This document shows positions 6,854-14,496 of a DNA stretch of 20,308 nucleotides, piece after piece. The notes below the pieces were generated by a model. It was not told the origin of the DNA. It ran no database searches and saw nothing but the letters and a program-made list of their open reading frames with translations. The stretch covers positions 1 through 20,308 of the forward strand of contig JAZOWC010000054.1 of assembly GCA_045658985.1 (NCBI GenBank), written 5' to 3'. Both the position numbers and the translations under genes were made by a program. How positions within the stretch are numbered: the stretch's first letter is position 1; each line of letters opens with the position of its first letter. This stretch comes from RGIG3513 sp045658985. Lineage in GTDB: Bacteria; Bacillota; Clostridia; Oscillospirales; Butyricicoccaceae.

Positions 6854-8224
6854 ATGGGATTTTCCACCATTATCGGGGGAAAGAAGTTTACATTCAACTC
6901 GGTCAAAGAGGTTCTGGCAAAAGCCAACGAAGAAAAATCCGGTGACATACTTGCAGGCGTGGCCGCCGCGAGCGATCTTGAGCGCATCGCCGCAAAAGAG
7001 GTACTCAGCCATATGCTGGTGCGGGATCTGCGTGAGAACCCGGTGGTGAGCTACGAGGACGATGAGGTCACCCGCCTCAATCAGGATTCTCTGGATATGG
7101 CCGTATATGACCGCATCAAGCATTGGACTATGGCCGAACTGAGAGAGTACATCCTCGGCTACAAAACCACCGAGGCGGATATACGCGCTCTCGGCCGCGG
7201 CCTGACCGCAGAGACGGTTGCAGGCGTATGCAAGCTGATGAGCAATCTCGACCTGATCTACGTCGCCAACAAGGTGCGCGTCACCGCCACCTGCAACACC
7301 ACCATAGGACAGCGGGGCACACTTTCCACCCGCCTGCAGCCCAACCACCCCACCGACAACGTAGAGGGCATCACAGCCTCTCTGCTTGAGGGACTCAGCT
7401 ACGGCTGCGGCGACGCTCTGCTGGGACTCAATCCCGTCAACGATACTGTGTCCAGCCTGTCCGAGGTCCTGAAGCGTTTTGACGAGATCAAGAACAAGTA
7501 TCAGATCCCCACACAGATCTGTGTACTGGGTCATATCACCGCACAGATCGAAGCCATCAAACGCGGCGCACCCTGCGATATGGTGTTCCAGTCCATCGCA
7601 GGCAGTCAGAAGGGCAACAGTGCCTTCGGCTTCAGCGCCGACACGGTGCGGGAGGCACGGGCTCTGCTCAAAGAGCGGGGCACGGCCAAAGGCCCCAACG
7701 TGCTCTACTTTGAGACAGGTCAGGGCAGTGAGCTGTCCTCGGATGCCCATTACGGCGCCGATCAGGTGACCATGGAGGCCAGATGCTACGCCTTTGCCCG
7801 TGAGTTTGAGCCTTTTATGGTCAACACGGTGGTAGGCTTTATCGGCCCCGAGTATCTGTATGACAGCAAGCAGGTCATCAGAGCAGGACTTGAGGATCAT
7901 TTTATGGGCAAGCTGTCGGGCATCCCCATGGGCTGCGACTGCTGCTACACCAATCATATGATGGCAGATCAGAACGATATAGAGAATCTGTCTGTGCTGC
8001 TTGCCTCTGCGGGCGTCAATTACATATTGGGCGTGCCTGCGGGCGACGATATTATGCTCAACTATCAGACCAATGCCTATCACGATTCGGCGGCTATCCG
8101 CGAGGTGCTTTCGCTGCGGCCCATCCGTGAGTTTGAGCTCTGGCTGGAAAAAATGGGCATTATGCATGACGGCCGCCTGACCGACAGAGCAGGCGATCCC
8201 ACTATATTCACAGGCAGGAGGTGA
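6854..8224 (+). CDS. eutB: Ethanolamine ammonia-lyase large subunit EutB
   Basis: This 456-residue catalytic subunit forms a TIM barrel and, with EutC, converts ethanolamine to acetaldehyde and ammonia by adenosylcobalamin radical chemistry inside the microcompartment. The residues known for substrate binding in Salmonella EutB occur here at the same numbers: Arg160, Gln162, Asn193, Glu287 and Asp362. The protein is therefore almost certainly active. The start at 6854 follows AAGGAGAGG. The stop codon at 8222-8224 overlaps the ribosome site of eutC, which suggests coupled translation and matched subunit amounts. Confidence 0.97.
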   Translation: MGFSTIIGGKKFTFNSVKEVLAKANEEKSGDILAGVAAASDLERIAAKEVLSHMLVRDLRENPVVSYEDDEVTRLNQDSLDMAVYDRIKHWTMAELREYILGYKTTEADIRALGRGLTAETVAGVCKLMSNLDLIYVANKVRVTATCNTTIGQRGTLSTRLQPNHPTDNVEGITASLLEGLSYGCGDALLGLNPVNDTVSSLSEVLKRFDEIKNKYQIPTQICVLGHITAQIEAIKRGAPCDMVFQSIAGSQKGNSAFGFSADTVREARALLKERGTAKGPNVLYFETGQGSELSSDAHYGADQVTMEARCYAFAREFEPFMVNTVVGFIGPEYLYDSKQVIRAGLEDHFMGKLSGIPMGCDCCYTNHMMADQNDIENLSVLLASAGVNYILGVPAGDDIMLNYQTNAYHDSAAIREVLSLRPIREFELWLEKMGIMHDGRLTDRAGDPTIFTGRR

Positions 8225-8229
8225 ATGGT

Positions 8230-9108
8230 TTGCTGGACGAAAAACTGATAAACCGCATTGCCGAAGAGGTAATGCGTCAGCTCAAGGAAAAAGGCTTTGT
8301 CATCCTGCCCGACGGTGAGCAGACACCTGCCCCCGCACAGTCGGACACCGCGCAGACGGATATCACGTCTCAGGAGGTCAAAGCCAAACCTCTGCTGAAG
8401 GATGCCTGCGACAACGAGTCGCTGCTCCGTATGAAAAAGACCACCAACGCCCGAATCGGCGTGGGAAAATCGGGTCCCCGTCTCAATACCCAGACCATGC
8501 TGGCCATGCGCGCCGACCACGCAAAGGCTCGGGACTCGGTGTTTGCCGACGTTGACGAGCAGCTTATAGAGCGACTGGGACTGATGACCGTGCAGAGCAA
8601 ATGCGACTGCAAGGACACCTATATGACCCGTCCCGATCTGGGCAGAAAACTCAATGACCAATCGGCAGAGGCACTCAGACGCAGCTGTACTCCCAATCCC
8701 GACGTGCAGATATTTGCATCCGACGGCCTGAGCTCGGCGGCTATCGAAGCCAATCTCGAGAGGATATTGCCCATTCTTACCGACGGACTGAAAGCCAAGG
8801 GGCTCAAAGTCGGCACACCCTTCTATCTCCGCTACGGCCGGGTGGCGGCTGAGGATCACGTTTCCGAGCTGCTGGGCGCCAAAGTCGTCTGCGTGCTGAT
8901 CGGTGAGCGCCCGGGACTTGCCACCGCAGAGAGTATGAGCGCATATATAGTGTACAACGCATACGTGGGTATGCCCGAGGCCAAACGCACGGTAGTGTCC
9001 AATATCCACCGCAACGGACTTCCCGCTGTGGAGGCAGGAGCATACATAGTAGAGGTCATAGATCAGATCCTGCGGCAGAAGGCCAGCGGCGTCGATCTCA
9101 GGAAGTGA
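8230..9108 (+). CDS. eutC: Ethanolamine ammonia-lyase small subunit EutC
   Basis: This 292-residue partner of EutB shares in binding the cobalamin cofactor. Conserved stretches include RIGVGKSGPRLNT (near residue 75), a Rossmann-like core with FASDGLSSAA, and the C-terminal VEVIDQILRQK. I choose the TTG at 8230 as start because the perfect AGGAGGTGA (8216-8224) lies five bases upstream. The in-frame GTG at 8221 is inside that ribosome site and cannot use it. Residues 1-18 form an amphipathic helix followed by a Pro/Ala/Thr/Asp-rich linker to about residue 55. This is the usual form of a microcompartment encapsulation peptide; EutC is known to target ammonia-lyase to the lumen. Confidence 0.95.
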   Translation: MLDEKLINRIAEEVMRQLKEKGFVILPDGEQTPAPAQSDTAQTDITSQEVKAKPLLKDACDNESLLRMKKTTNARIGVGKSGPRLNTQTMLAMRADHAKARDSVFADVDEQLIERLGLMTVQSKCDCKDTYMTRPDLGRKLNDQSAEALRRSCTPNPDVQIFASDGLSSAAIEANLERILPILTDGLKAKGLKVGTPFYLRYGRVAAEDHVSELLGAKVVCVLIGERPGLATAESMSAYIVYNAYVGMPEAKRTVVSNIHRNGLPAVEAGAYIVEVIDQILRQKASGVDLRK

Positions 9109-9118
9109 GCGGTGAACA

Positions 9119-9775
9119 ATGCGTGACGATGCAATGAAAACCACCGTGCTCAGCCTGCAGATGATCCCCAACGCAGACCCCACGTTGCTCCGGAGCCTCA
9201 AGCTGCCGCGCGGTATGCGCAGTCTGGGCATAATAACCACCGACTGCGACGACGTATCCTATGCCGCTCTCGACGAGGCCACCAAAAAAGCCAACGTGAC
9301 CGTGGCCTATGCGCGGAGTATGTACGCGGGCGCGTCCAACGCAGGCACCAGGCTTGCAGGCGAGTTCATCGGCATACTTGCAGGCGAGGATCCTGCAGAG
9401 GTCAAAAGCGGACTTGACGCGGCCGTCAGGTATATTGAGCAGGATGCCCACTTTGTCAGCGCCAACGACGATGACAGCATAGTGTATTTTGCCCACTGCA
9501 TTTCCCGCACGGGCAGCTACTTGTCAAAAGAAGCAGGAGTGCCCGAGGGAACGGCTATGGCATACCTGATCGCGCCCCCCGCCGAGGCCATCGTGGCGCT
9601 GGATGCGGCGCTCAAGGCAGCGGCGGTTGAGCTCAGACTCTTTTACGGCCCGCCCACCGAGACCAACTTTGCGGGCGGTCTGCTCACGGGCGATCAGGCG
9701 GCCTGTCTGGCGGCCTGCAGAGCCTTCGCAGACGCGGTGTGCTCGGTGGCGCAGAACCCCGTTATATCCGAATAA
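9119..9775 (+). CDS. eutL: Microcompartment shell protein EutL (tandem BMC, trimer)
   Basis: This 218-residue shell protein has two circularly permuted BMC domains (about 1-110 and 111-218) and forms pseudohexameric trimers whose central pore is thought to be gated. Typical EutL stretches are present: SLGIITTDCDDVSYAALDEA, VAYARSMYAGASNAG, ISRTGSYLS and the end QAACLAACRAFADAV. The ATG at 9119 has a moderate GCGGTGA site five bases upstream; the ATG at 9134 is a possible alternative. It lies 10 bases after eutC. Confidence 0.94.
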   Translation: MRDDAMKTTVLSLQMIPNADPTLLRSLKLPRGMRSLGIITTDCDDVSYAALDEATKKANVTVAYARSMYAGASNAGTRLAGEFIGILAGEDPAEVKSGLDAAVRYIEQDAHFVSANDDDSIVYFAHCISRTGSYLSKEAGVPEGTAMAYLIAPPAEAIVALDAALKAAAVELRLFYGPPTETNFAGGLLTGDQAACLAACRAFADAVCSVAQNPVISE

Positions 9776-9797
9776 AAAATATTTTTGAATAAACACA

Positions 9798-9815
9798 GCA
9801 GATGAATATATCTGC
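9798..9815 (+). other. Small hairpin between eutL and eutE
   Basis: GCAGAT, loop GAATAT, ATCTGC gives a perfect 6-bp stem with a six-base loop directly before the AAAGGAGG site of eutE. There is no T-run, so it is not a terminator. The loop starts with G, unlike the EutV loops. It may affect eutE translation or mRNA processing. Confidence 0.45.
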
Positions 9816-9834
9816 GAAAGGAGGAAGATCGATT

Positions 9835-11325
9835 TTGGAGTTCGACAAGGATCTGCAATCGATACAGGAGGTTCGCAACCTGGTGGCAAAAGCCAAACAG
9901 GCGCAGAAAGAATACTCCCAATACACCCAGCAGCAGGTTGACGATATAGTCAGAGCGGTGGCTCTGGCCTGCGAGGCTCAGTGCGAGCGTCTGGCCAAGA
10001 TGGCTTGTGAGGAGACCGGCTTCGGCGTATGGCAGGACAAGGTGCTCAAAAACCGGCTTGGCAGTACCGTGACCTATGAGAGCATCAAGGATCTCAAAAC
10101 CGTGGGAGTGCTCAGCGAGGACAGCGCAACCGGCGTTACCGAGATCGGCGTGCCCATGGGCGTTGTAGCGGCGCTGATACCGTCCACCAACCCCACGTCC
10201 ACAGTCATGTACAAGTGCCTCATATCCCTCAAAGCAGGCAACAGTATCGTCATCAGCCCCCATCCGGGCGCAAAAAACTGTATTTTGGAGACCTTCAGGG
10301 TCATCGGGCAGGCGGCCAAAGCCGCAGGCGCACCCGACGGCATCGTCCAGTGCGTGACCGTACCTTTGGCAGAGGGTACGCAGGCACTGCTCAGACACCC
10401 CGATATCGGCATTATTCTTGCAACCGGCGGCGAGGCAATGGTCAGAGCCGCATACAGCTCGGGCAACCCCGCGCTGGGCGTAGGCCCGGGCAACGGCCCC
10501 GCCTACATCGAAAAATCCGCCGATATCCCCACCGCAGTGCGCAGGATTTTTGACAGCAAGACCTTTGACAACGGCACTATCTGCGCATCCGAGCAGAGTA
10601 TAGTCACCGAGCGGTGCATAGCCGACCGGGTGGAAGCCGAGGTTAGGAGGCAGGGAGGATACTTCCTCACCGATGAAGAGAGCCGTAAAGTCGGCGCATT
10701 TATCATGCGTGCCAACGGCACCATGAATCCCAAGATCGTTGGCAAGACCGCCGCGGCTATTGCCGATATGGCGGGCATAAATATCCCGCAGGGTACTCGG
10801 GTTCTCATCTCCCGTCAGAGCACGGTGGGCAAGGATAACCCCTACTCCAGAGAGAAGCTGTGCCCCATTCTGGCCTTCTACGTGGAAGACAGCTGGGAGA
10901 GTGCCTGCCACCGCTGTATCGAGATATTGAGTAACGAGGGCAGAGGCCACACTATGGTCATCCACAGTGAGGACAAGAGCGTTATCAGAGAGTTTTCACT
11001 CAAAAAACCCGTCTCCCGTCTGCTGGTCAACACCCCCGGCGCGCTGGGCGGCGTTGGCGCGACCACGGGACTTCAGCCTGCGCTGACTCTGGGCTGCGGC
11101 GCGGTTGGCGGAAGCTCTACTTCGGACAACGTAGGGCCTCTCAACCTTATCAATATCCGCAGAGTGGCATGGGGCTGTAAGGAGCTGAGTGACCTGCGCG
11201 GCACCGATGCTGCCGAATGTACTGCCGCAGACTGCTGCGGTGAGCAAAAGAGCGCAACCACTCTGACCCGCGCAGATATTGAGGCGATCGCACGTACGGT
11301 CATCGCGCAGATGACAAACCGCTGA
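9835..11325 (+). CDS. eutE: Acetaldehyde dehydrogenase (CoA-acylating) EutE
   Basis: This 496-residue enzyme turns acetaldehyde, CoA and NAD+ into acetyl-CoA and NADH in the compartment lumen. Catalytic Cys250 is in FDNGTICASEQ (244-254), and TGGEAMV and GPGNGPAYI belong to the conserved NAD/active-site fold. I start it at TTG 9835, ten bases after AGGAGG (9819-9824). This gives MEFDKDLQSIQE, the N-terminus typical of clostridial acylating aldehyde dehydrogenases. An ATG at 9802 would place the ribosome site inside the gene. No N-terminal encapsulation helix is present. Instead, after a Cys/Ala-rich linker (AECTAADCCGE), the last 20 residues (ADIEAIARTVIAQM) look like one at the C-terminus. 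Confidence 0.95.
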   Translation: MEFDKDLQSIQEVRNLVAKAKQAQKEYSQYTQQQVDDIVRAVALACEAQCERLAKMACEETGFGVWQDKVLKNRLGSTVTYESIKDLKTVGVLSEDSATGVTEIGVPMGVVAALIPSTNPTSTVMYKCLISLKAGNSIVISPHPGAKNCILETFRVIGQAAKAAGAPDGIVQCVTVPLAEGTQALLRHPDIGIILATGGEAMVRAAYSSGNPALGVGPGNGPAYIEKSADIPTAVRRIFDSKTFDNGTICASEQSIVTERCIADRVEAEVRRQGGYFLTDEESRKVGAFIMRANGTMNPKIVGKTAAAIADMAGINIPQGTRVLISRQSTVGKDNPYSREKLCPILAFYVEDSWESACHRCIEILSNEGRGHTMVIHSEDKSVIREFSLKKPVSRLLVNTPGALGGVGATTGLQPALTLGCGAVGGSSTSDNVGPLNLINIRRVAWGCKELSDLRGTDAAECTAADCCGEQKSATTLTRADIEAIARTVIAQMTNR

Positions 11326-11375
11326 AAAAAACATAAAAACAAATAAAAAATATTTATAATACGGAGGAAAAAATT

Positions 11376-11672
11376 ATGGCAAACTTACAGGCACTGGGTA
11401 TGATCGAAACCAAAGGACTCATCGGCGCTATCGAGGCGGCAGACGCAATGGTCAAGGCCGCAAACGTCAAACTCATCGGCAAAGTACACGTAGGCGGCGG
11501 TCTGGTCTCCGTTATGGTTCGCGGCGACGTCGGCGCAGTCAAGTCGGCAACCGACGCAGGCGCAGCAGCAGCTTCCCGCGTAGGCGAGCTTCTCAGCGTA
11601 CACGTTATCCCCAGACCCCACGACGACGTGGAGTTCATTCTCCCCGCTCTGGACAATTGCGACCGCGCATAA
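11376..11672 (+). CDS. eutM: Microcompartment hexamer shell protein, EutM/PduA-like, copy 1
   Basis: This 98-residue single-BMC protein makes the hexameric tiles that form most of the shell facets. Visible features are the helix AIEAADAMVKAANV, the pore loop region VHVGGGLV (37-44), the strand VMVRGDVGAVK and the RPHDDVE C-terminal signature. It has a strong GGAGG site (11363-11367) after a 50-base leader that is almost all A and T, which should keep the site open and favour high expression of this abundant protein. The next gene encodes a near-identical paralogue (five differences in the first 90 residues); the C-terminal tails differ. Confidence 0.96.
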   Translation: MANLQALGMIETKGLIGAIEAADAMVKAANVKLIGKVHVGGGLVSVMVRGDVGAVKSATDAGAAAASRVGELLSVHVIPRPHDDVEFILPALDNCDRA

Positions 11673-11717
11673 GTTTTTGACAGACAAATTATATTTAACA
11701 TTCAGGAGGAAAACAAA

Positions 11718-12011
11718 ATGGCTAATCTTCAGGCACTGGGTATGGTCGAGACAAAAGGTCTCGTAGGTTCTATCGAAGCAGCTGACGCAATGGTCAAGGC
11801 AGCAAACGTCAAGCTCATCGGCAAAGTACACGTAGGCGGCGGTCTGGTCACCGTTATGGTTCGCGGCGACGTCGGCGCAGTCAAGGCAGCAACCGACGCA
11901 GGCGCAGCAGCAGCTTCCCGCGTGGGCGAGCTTCTCAGCGTACACGTTATCCCCAGACCCCACGATGATGTGGAGTTCATTCTCCCCACTCTGGGCGGCA
12001 AGGCCGAATAA
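11718..12011 (+). CDS. eutM: Microcompartment hexamer shell protein, EutM/PduA-like, copy 2
   Basis: This 97-residue BMC protein is a tandem duplicate of the gene 45 bases upstream. It differs at residues 10, 16, 18, 45 and 57 and in the tail after residue 90 (TLGGKAE against ALDNCDRA). The pore loop is unchanged, so the two probably co-assemble with similar permeability and may differ in edge or luminal-tail contacts. The start has CAGGAGG eight bases upstream. At DNA level the 3' two-thirds are almost identical to copy 1 while the first third is not, which suggests gene conversion. Confidence 0.96.
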   Translation: MANLQALGMVETKGLVGSIEAADAMVKAANVKLIGKVHVGGGLVTVMVRGDVGAVKAATDAGAAAASRVGELLSVHVIPRPHDDVEFILPTLGGKAE

Positions 12012-12020
12012 TATAACCTC

Positions 12021-12038
12021 GGCCTGCCTCTGCAGGCC
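12021..12038 (+). other. GC-rich hairpin after the second eutM
   Basis: GGCCTGC, loop CTCT, GCAGGCC is a perfect 7-bp stem nine bases after the eutM stop. No T-run follows. It is placed to protect the 3' end of the shell-gene message or lower downstream expression, giving more shell protein than EutT. That role is inferred from position alone. Confidence 0.55.
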
Positions 12039-12065
12039 ATGTATCACAGGAAGGTGGACGGTCGT

Positions 12066-12827
12066 ATGAAACAAAAGGTGCTGACAGATATTGAGCTGCG
12101 TGCCCGCTGCAGCGGCGGAGTCACCGCTTTGAGCGTGGAGAGGGGTACGGTCTTGACCCCTGCCGCGCGGGATTATTTGAGAGAACATAATATCAAGCTG
12201 GTATACACAGAGCCTTCTGCGGCGTGCGGCAAAATGACCGTCGACAATGCCTCCGCTTCGGGCAAAGCCCGATACCGTGATGCCGAAACGGGTGAGGAGA
12301 TCGCGGACAAGGGCGAGTTTATGACCCATCTGCGTGGTAACCTTCTGGTGCCCAAGACCCACCCGCGCATCTTCCTGCGCGGCAAGATCGACTGTCTTAT
12401 GGCTCAGCTGATAGGTGTTCAGTTGGTGGCGCGGGAGGAGGGCAAAAACAAGCTGGTGGACGAGCTGGAAGATCTGCTCGGCAATCTGCGGCTCATTCTG
12501 GCTGCCGAGGTCAAGGACATGCCCCTTGAAGAACGCAGGATGCTGGGTATGGACAGCGATGAGATACGCCGTGTTTCTCACAACGTCAAGGAGCACATAG
12601 GCATCGACCACCCCATCCCCAACTGCAGAATGTGCAGAACGTCCATAGCACTCAACCGCCTGCGTACTCAGGTGCGTGAGGTGGAGCTGGCGGCGGCACA
12701 GGCCTTCGCGGGGGATAAAAGAGGATGCTCGAGAGAGGATATTCTCAGAGCCCTCAACAGACTTTCGAGCTGTGTTTATATTCTGTTCTGCCGCGACGTG
12801 GCAGGCAGGTACAATGGGAGAGCGTGA
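12066..12827 (+). CDS. eutT: Ethanolamine-utilization cobalamin adenosyltransferase EutT
   Basis: This 253-residue enzyme transfers the adenosyl group of ATP to cob(I)alamin to make the cofactor for EutBC. The adenosyltransferase core is clear: THPRIFLRGKID (98-109), the helical ELEDLLGNLRLI region, and the end REDILRALNRLSS (223-235), all matching enterobacterial EutT. The metal motif HX11CCX2C of Salmonella EutT is absent. This agrees with the known metal-independent Firmicutes class described in Listeria. A CxxC (187-190) is present, but its role is unknown. The ATG at 12066 is preferred because GGAAGGTGG lies eight bases upstream; the ATG at 12039 lacks a site. Residues 20-48 form a small module (VERGTVLTPAARDYL) that recurs in another protein of this operon. 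Confidence 0.93.
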   Translation: MKQKVLTDIELRARCSGGVTALSVERGTVLTPAARDYLREHNIKLVYTEPSAACGKMTVDNASASGKARYRDAETGEEIADKGEFMTHLRGNLLVPKTHPRIFLRGKIDCLMAQLIGVQLVAREEGKNKLVDELEDLLGNLRLILAAEVKDMPLEERRMLGMDSDEIRRVSHNVKEHIGIDHPIPNCRMCRTSIALNRLRTQVREVELAAAQAFAGDKRGCSREDILRALNRLSSCVYILFCRDVAGRYNGRA

Positions 12828-12828
12828 C

Positions 12829-13488
12829 ATGAATTATTTCAGCGAAAAAGACATCAGAGACATAGTGGCAGGCGTTATATCGGGCGCGGGTGCGGGCGCA
12901 TCCGTCTCCGCGGGACAGACCGTGCCGGTGGAGATCTCCGCCCGTCACGTTCACCTGACCGAGGAGGCCCTGAGCGTACTGTTCGGCGCAGGCTATCAGC
13001 TCTCTCAAAAACGCGACCTGAGCCAGCCGGGACAGTTTTTGGCGCAGGAGCGTGTCAAGCTTGTTACCCGCAAGGGCGAGATAGACAATGTGGCGGTGCT
13101 CGGCCCTGCCCGCAAGCAGGTGCAGGTGGAGCTGTCTCTGACCGATACAAGGAGTCTGGGCATCAGCGCTCCCGTCAGGCTGTCGGGAGATCTCAGCGGG
13201 GGCGGCGACGTGCTGATACTGGGCCCCGCGGGAATGTATGAGGCAAAAGGCTCGGTAATAGTTGCCAAAGCCCACGTGCATATGACCCCCGAGGACGCCA
13301 AAAATTACGGCGTGAGCGACGGACAGACCGTCCGTATCAGGCTGGATACCGCCCGTCCCGCCACCCTCGACAATGTTGAGGTGCGGGTCAGCCGCGCATC
13401 CAGACTTGCGGTGCATATTGACTTTGACGAGGCCAACGCGGCCGCCGTCGACGCAAACACACAGGGTATACTGATAAAAGGCAGGTGA
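12829..13488 (+). CDS. pduL: Phosphate acyltransferase PduL (EutD function)
   Basis: This 219-residue microcompartment phosphotransacylase converts acetyl-CoA and phosphate to acetyl-phosphate and recycles CoA inside the lumen. It is unrelated to the Pta-type EutD of enterics. The PduL zinc-site motifs are present: ISARHVHLT (His40, His42), LGPARKQVQVE (91-101), KAHVHMTPEDA (His149, His151) and His196 near the end. The ATG at 12829 comes one base after the eutT stop; an earlier in-frame start would lie inside eutT. The N-terminus (FSEKDIRDIVAGVISG followed by a Gly/Ala/Ser-rich linker) is an encapsulation-peptide-like amphipathic helix, as known for PduL. Acetyl-phosphate made here needs an acetate kinase, and no EutQ or AckA gene is in view. 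Confidence 0.95.
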   Translation: MNYFSEKDIRDIVAGVISGAGAGASVSAGQTVPVEISARHVHLTEEALSVLFGAGYQLSQKRDLSQPGQFLAQERVKLVTRKGEIDNVAVLGPARKQVQVELSLTDTRSLGISAPVRLSGDLSGGGDVLILGPAGMYEAKGSVIVAKAHVHMTPEDAKNYGVSDGQTVRIRLDTARPATLDNVEVRVSRASRLAVHIDFDEANAAAVDANTQGILIKGR

Positions 13489-13493
13489 AGAGA

Positions 13494-14186
13494 ATGAAGG
13501 ATACGGATATGCAGCAGATCATAGAGGCTGTCACCAGACAGGTGCTGGCAGCTATGGGCGGCAATGCCCCCACAGCCTGCGAGCAGGATGACCGTGTCAG
13601 GTATCTTGTTGTGGGCGACTGCGCTCAGGTGCCCTCCCGACTGTGTATGGATGCAAAGCTTGAGGGACTGGACGCATATGAGAAGCAGGCCGATATTCTC
13701 CGCTACGGCAGAGTGATAATCACACGGCTGGATCTTGTGCAGCTTGCCGATCTGGCTCAGGGCAGACCCTGCGGAAGTGCCTGCTGCGCTGTCATCGGCG
13801 CATTGCTCAACGGCATCGAGGTGGTTATGCTTGAGACCGCTCCGGAGCATCGCAAATATGCAGGCAAAAGCAGCACGGGACTGTATGCTGTGCTTGAGAA
13901 CCACGTCAGGACCGTTCAGGGCTTTGGAGTCAAGCTGCTGACCCGTGACAAGCTCTGTGATACCCCCGTCCCCGCGGCCAAACCGCCCAGGTTCGGCGGG
14001 GCTGCGGCTGTGCCCGTTCAGGGCAGCGCAGGCACCAAACAGCGTGTCATAACCGAGCGTGACGCACTGGCGATGTCGGTGGGCGCAAAAGGCTCGGTGA
14101 GCGTGGAGAGGGGAACGGTAATTACCCCGTCGGCGCAGGATATATTCCGCAGAGCAGGACTGACGGTCGAGTATACAAGCCGATGA
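13494..14186 (+). CDS. Ethanolamine-utilization protein of unknown function (conserved Eut hypothetical)
   Basis: This 230-residue protein matches the conserved hypothetical Eut protein found in Firmicutes eut loci (the Listeria lmo1182/TIGR02536 type, by memory). Residues 4-20 (MQQIIEAVTRQVLAAMG) form an amphipathic helix followed by a short linker, so it is probably luminal cargo. The middle (about 38-160) looks like an alpha/beta fold with VRYLVVGDC, GRVIITRLD and GIEVVMLE strands. The last 32 residues repeat the VERGTVITPSAQD module seen at the N-terminus of EutT. The ATG at 13494 follows AGGTGA overlapping the pduL stop, five bases away. No catalytic motif is recognised and no function is proposed beyond cofactor or cargo association. 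Confidence 0.8.
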   Translation: MKDTDMQQIIEAVTRQVLAAMGGNAPTACEQDDRVRYLVVGDCAQVPSRLCMDAKLEGLDAYEKQADILRYGRVIITRLDLVQLADLAQGRPCGSACCAVIGALLNGIEVVMLETAPEHRKYAGKSSTGLYAVLENHVRTVQGFGVKLLTRDKLCDTPVPAAKPPRFGGAAAVPVQGSAGTKQRVITERDALAMSVGAKGSVSVERGTVITPSAQDIFRRAGLTVEYTSR

Positions 14187-14202
14187 GAATGGAGAGAACG
14201 TA

Positions 14203-14481
14203 ATGATTATTTGTAAAGTAATAGGCCACGTCTGGGCAACCAAAAAAGAAGAAAAACTGGAAGGCCTCAAGCTGATGGTAGTCAAACAGAGTCCCGAATA
14301 CGGCGGCGGTGAGGACAGTGTCTTTGTTGCGGCCGACACGGTAGGCGCAGGCATCGGCGAGATGGTTCTGGTGGTCTCGGGCAGCACCGCACGCAAGGTG
14401 TTTGGCAGCGACGATGTGCCCTCCGATATGGCCATCGTCGGTATTATTGATTCGCTGGAGACCAAAGACTCTGCAAAATAA
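14203..14481 (+). CDS. eutN: Microcompartment vertex protein EutN (BMC pentamer)
   Basis: This 92-residue member of the EutN/CcmL family caps the vertices of the polyhedral shell as a pentamer. It starts MIICKVIGHVWATKK and has the typical LMVVKQ strand, VAADTVGAGIGEMVLVVSGS and MAIVGIID stretches. It is the only vertex protein gene in the window. It lies 16 bases after the hypothetical Eut gene and 15 bases before the pduS-like gene. Confidence 0.95.
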   Translation: MIICKVIGHVWATKKEEKLEGLKLMVVKQSPEYGGGEDSVFVAADTVGAGIGEMVLVVSGSTARKVFGSDDVPSDMAIVGIIDSLETKDSAK

Positions 14482-14496
14482 CGGGAGAGATTGACT

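Noticed and set aside
9798..9815. Six-base-loop hairpin before eutE as an ANTAR site
   Set aside because: The loop starts with G, it stands alone, and there is no terminator after it.
6572..10965. Long minus-strand open frames opposite eutA to eutE
   Set aside because: They mirror well-conserved eut genes; they result from the codon bias of the plus strand and lack ribosome sites or recognisable domains.
11341..11360. TATAAT before the first eutM gene
   Set aside because: It lies in an A/T tract with no -35 at proper spacing and only four bases before the ribosome site, so an internal promoter is not supported.
11679..11698. TTGACA followed by TATATT between the two eutM genes
   Set aside because: The boxes are only about seven bases apart, far too close for a sigma-A promoter, and no other -10 lies at 17 bases.
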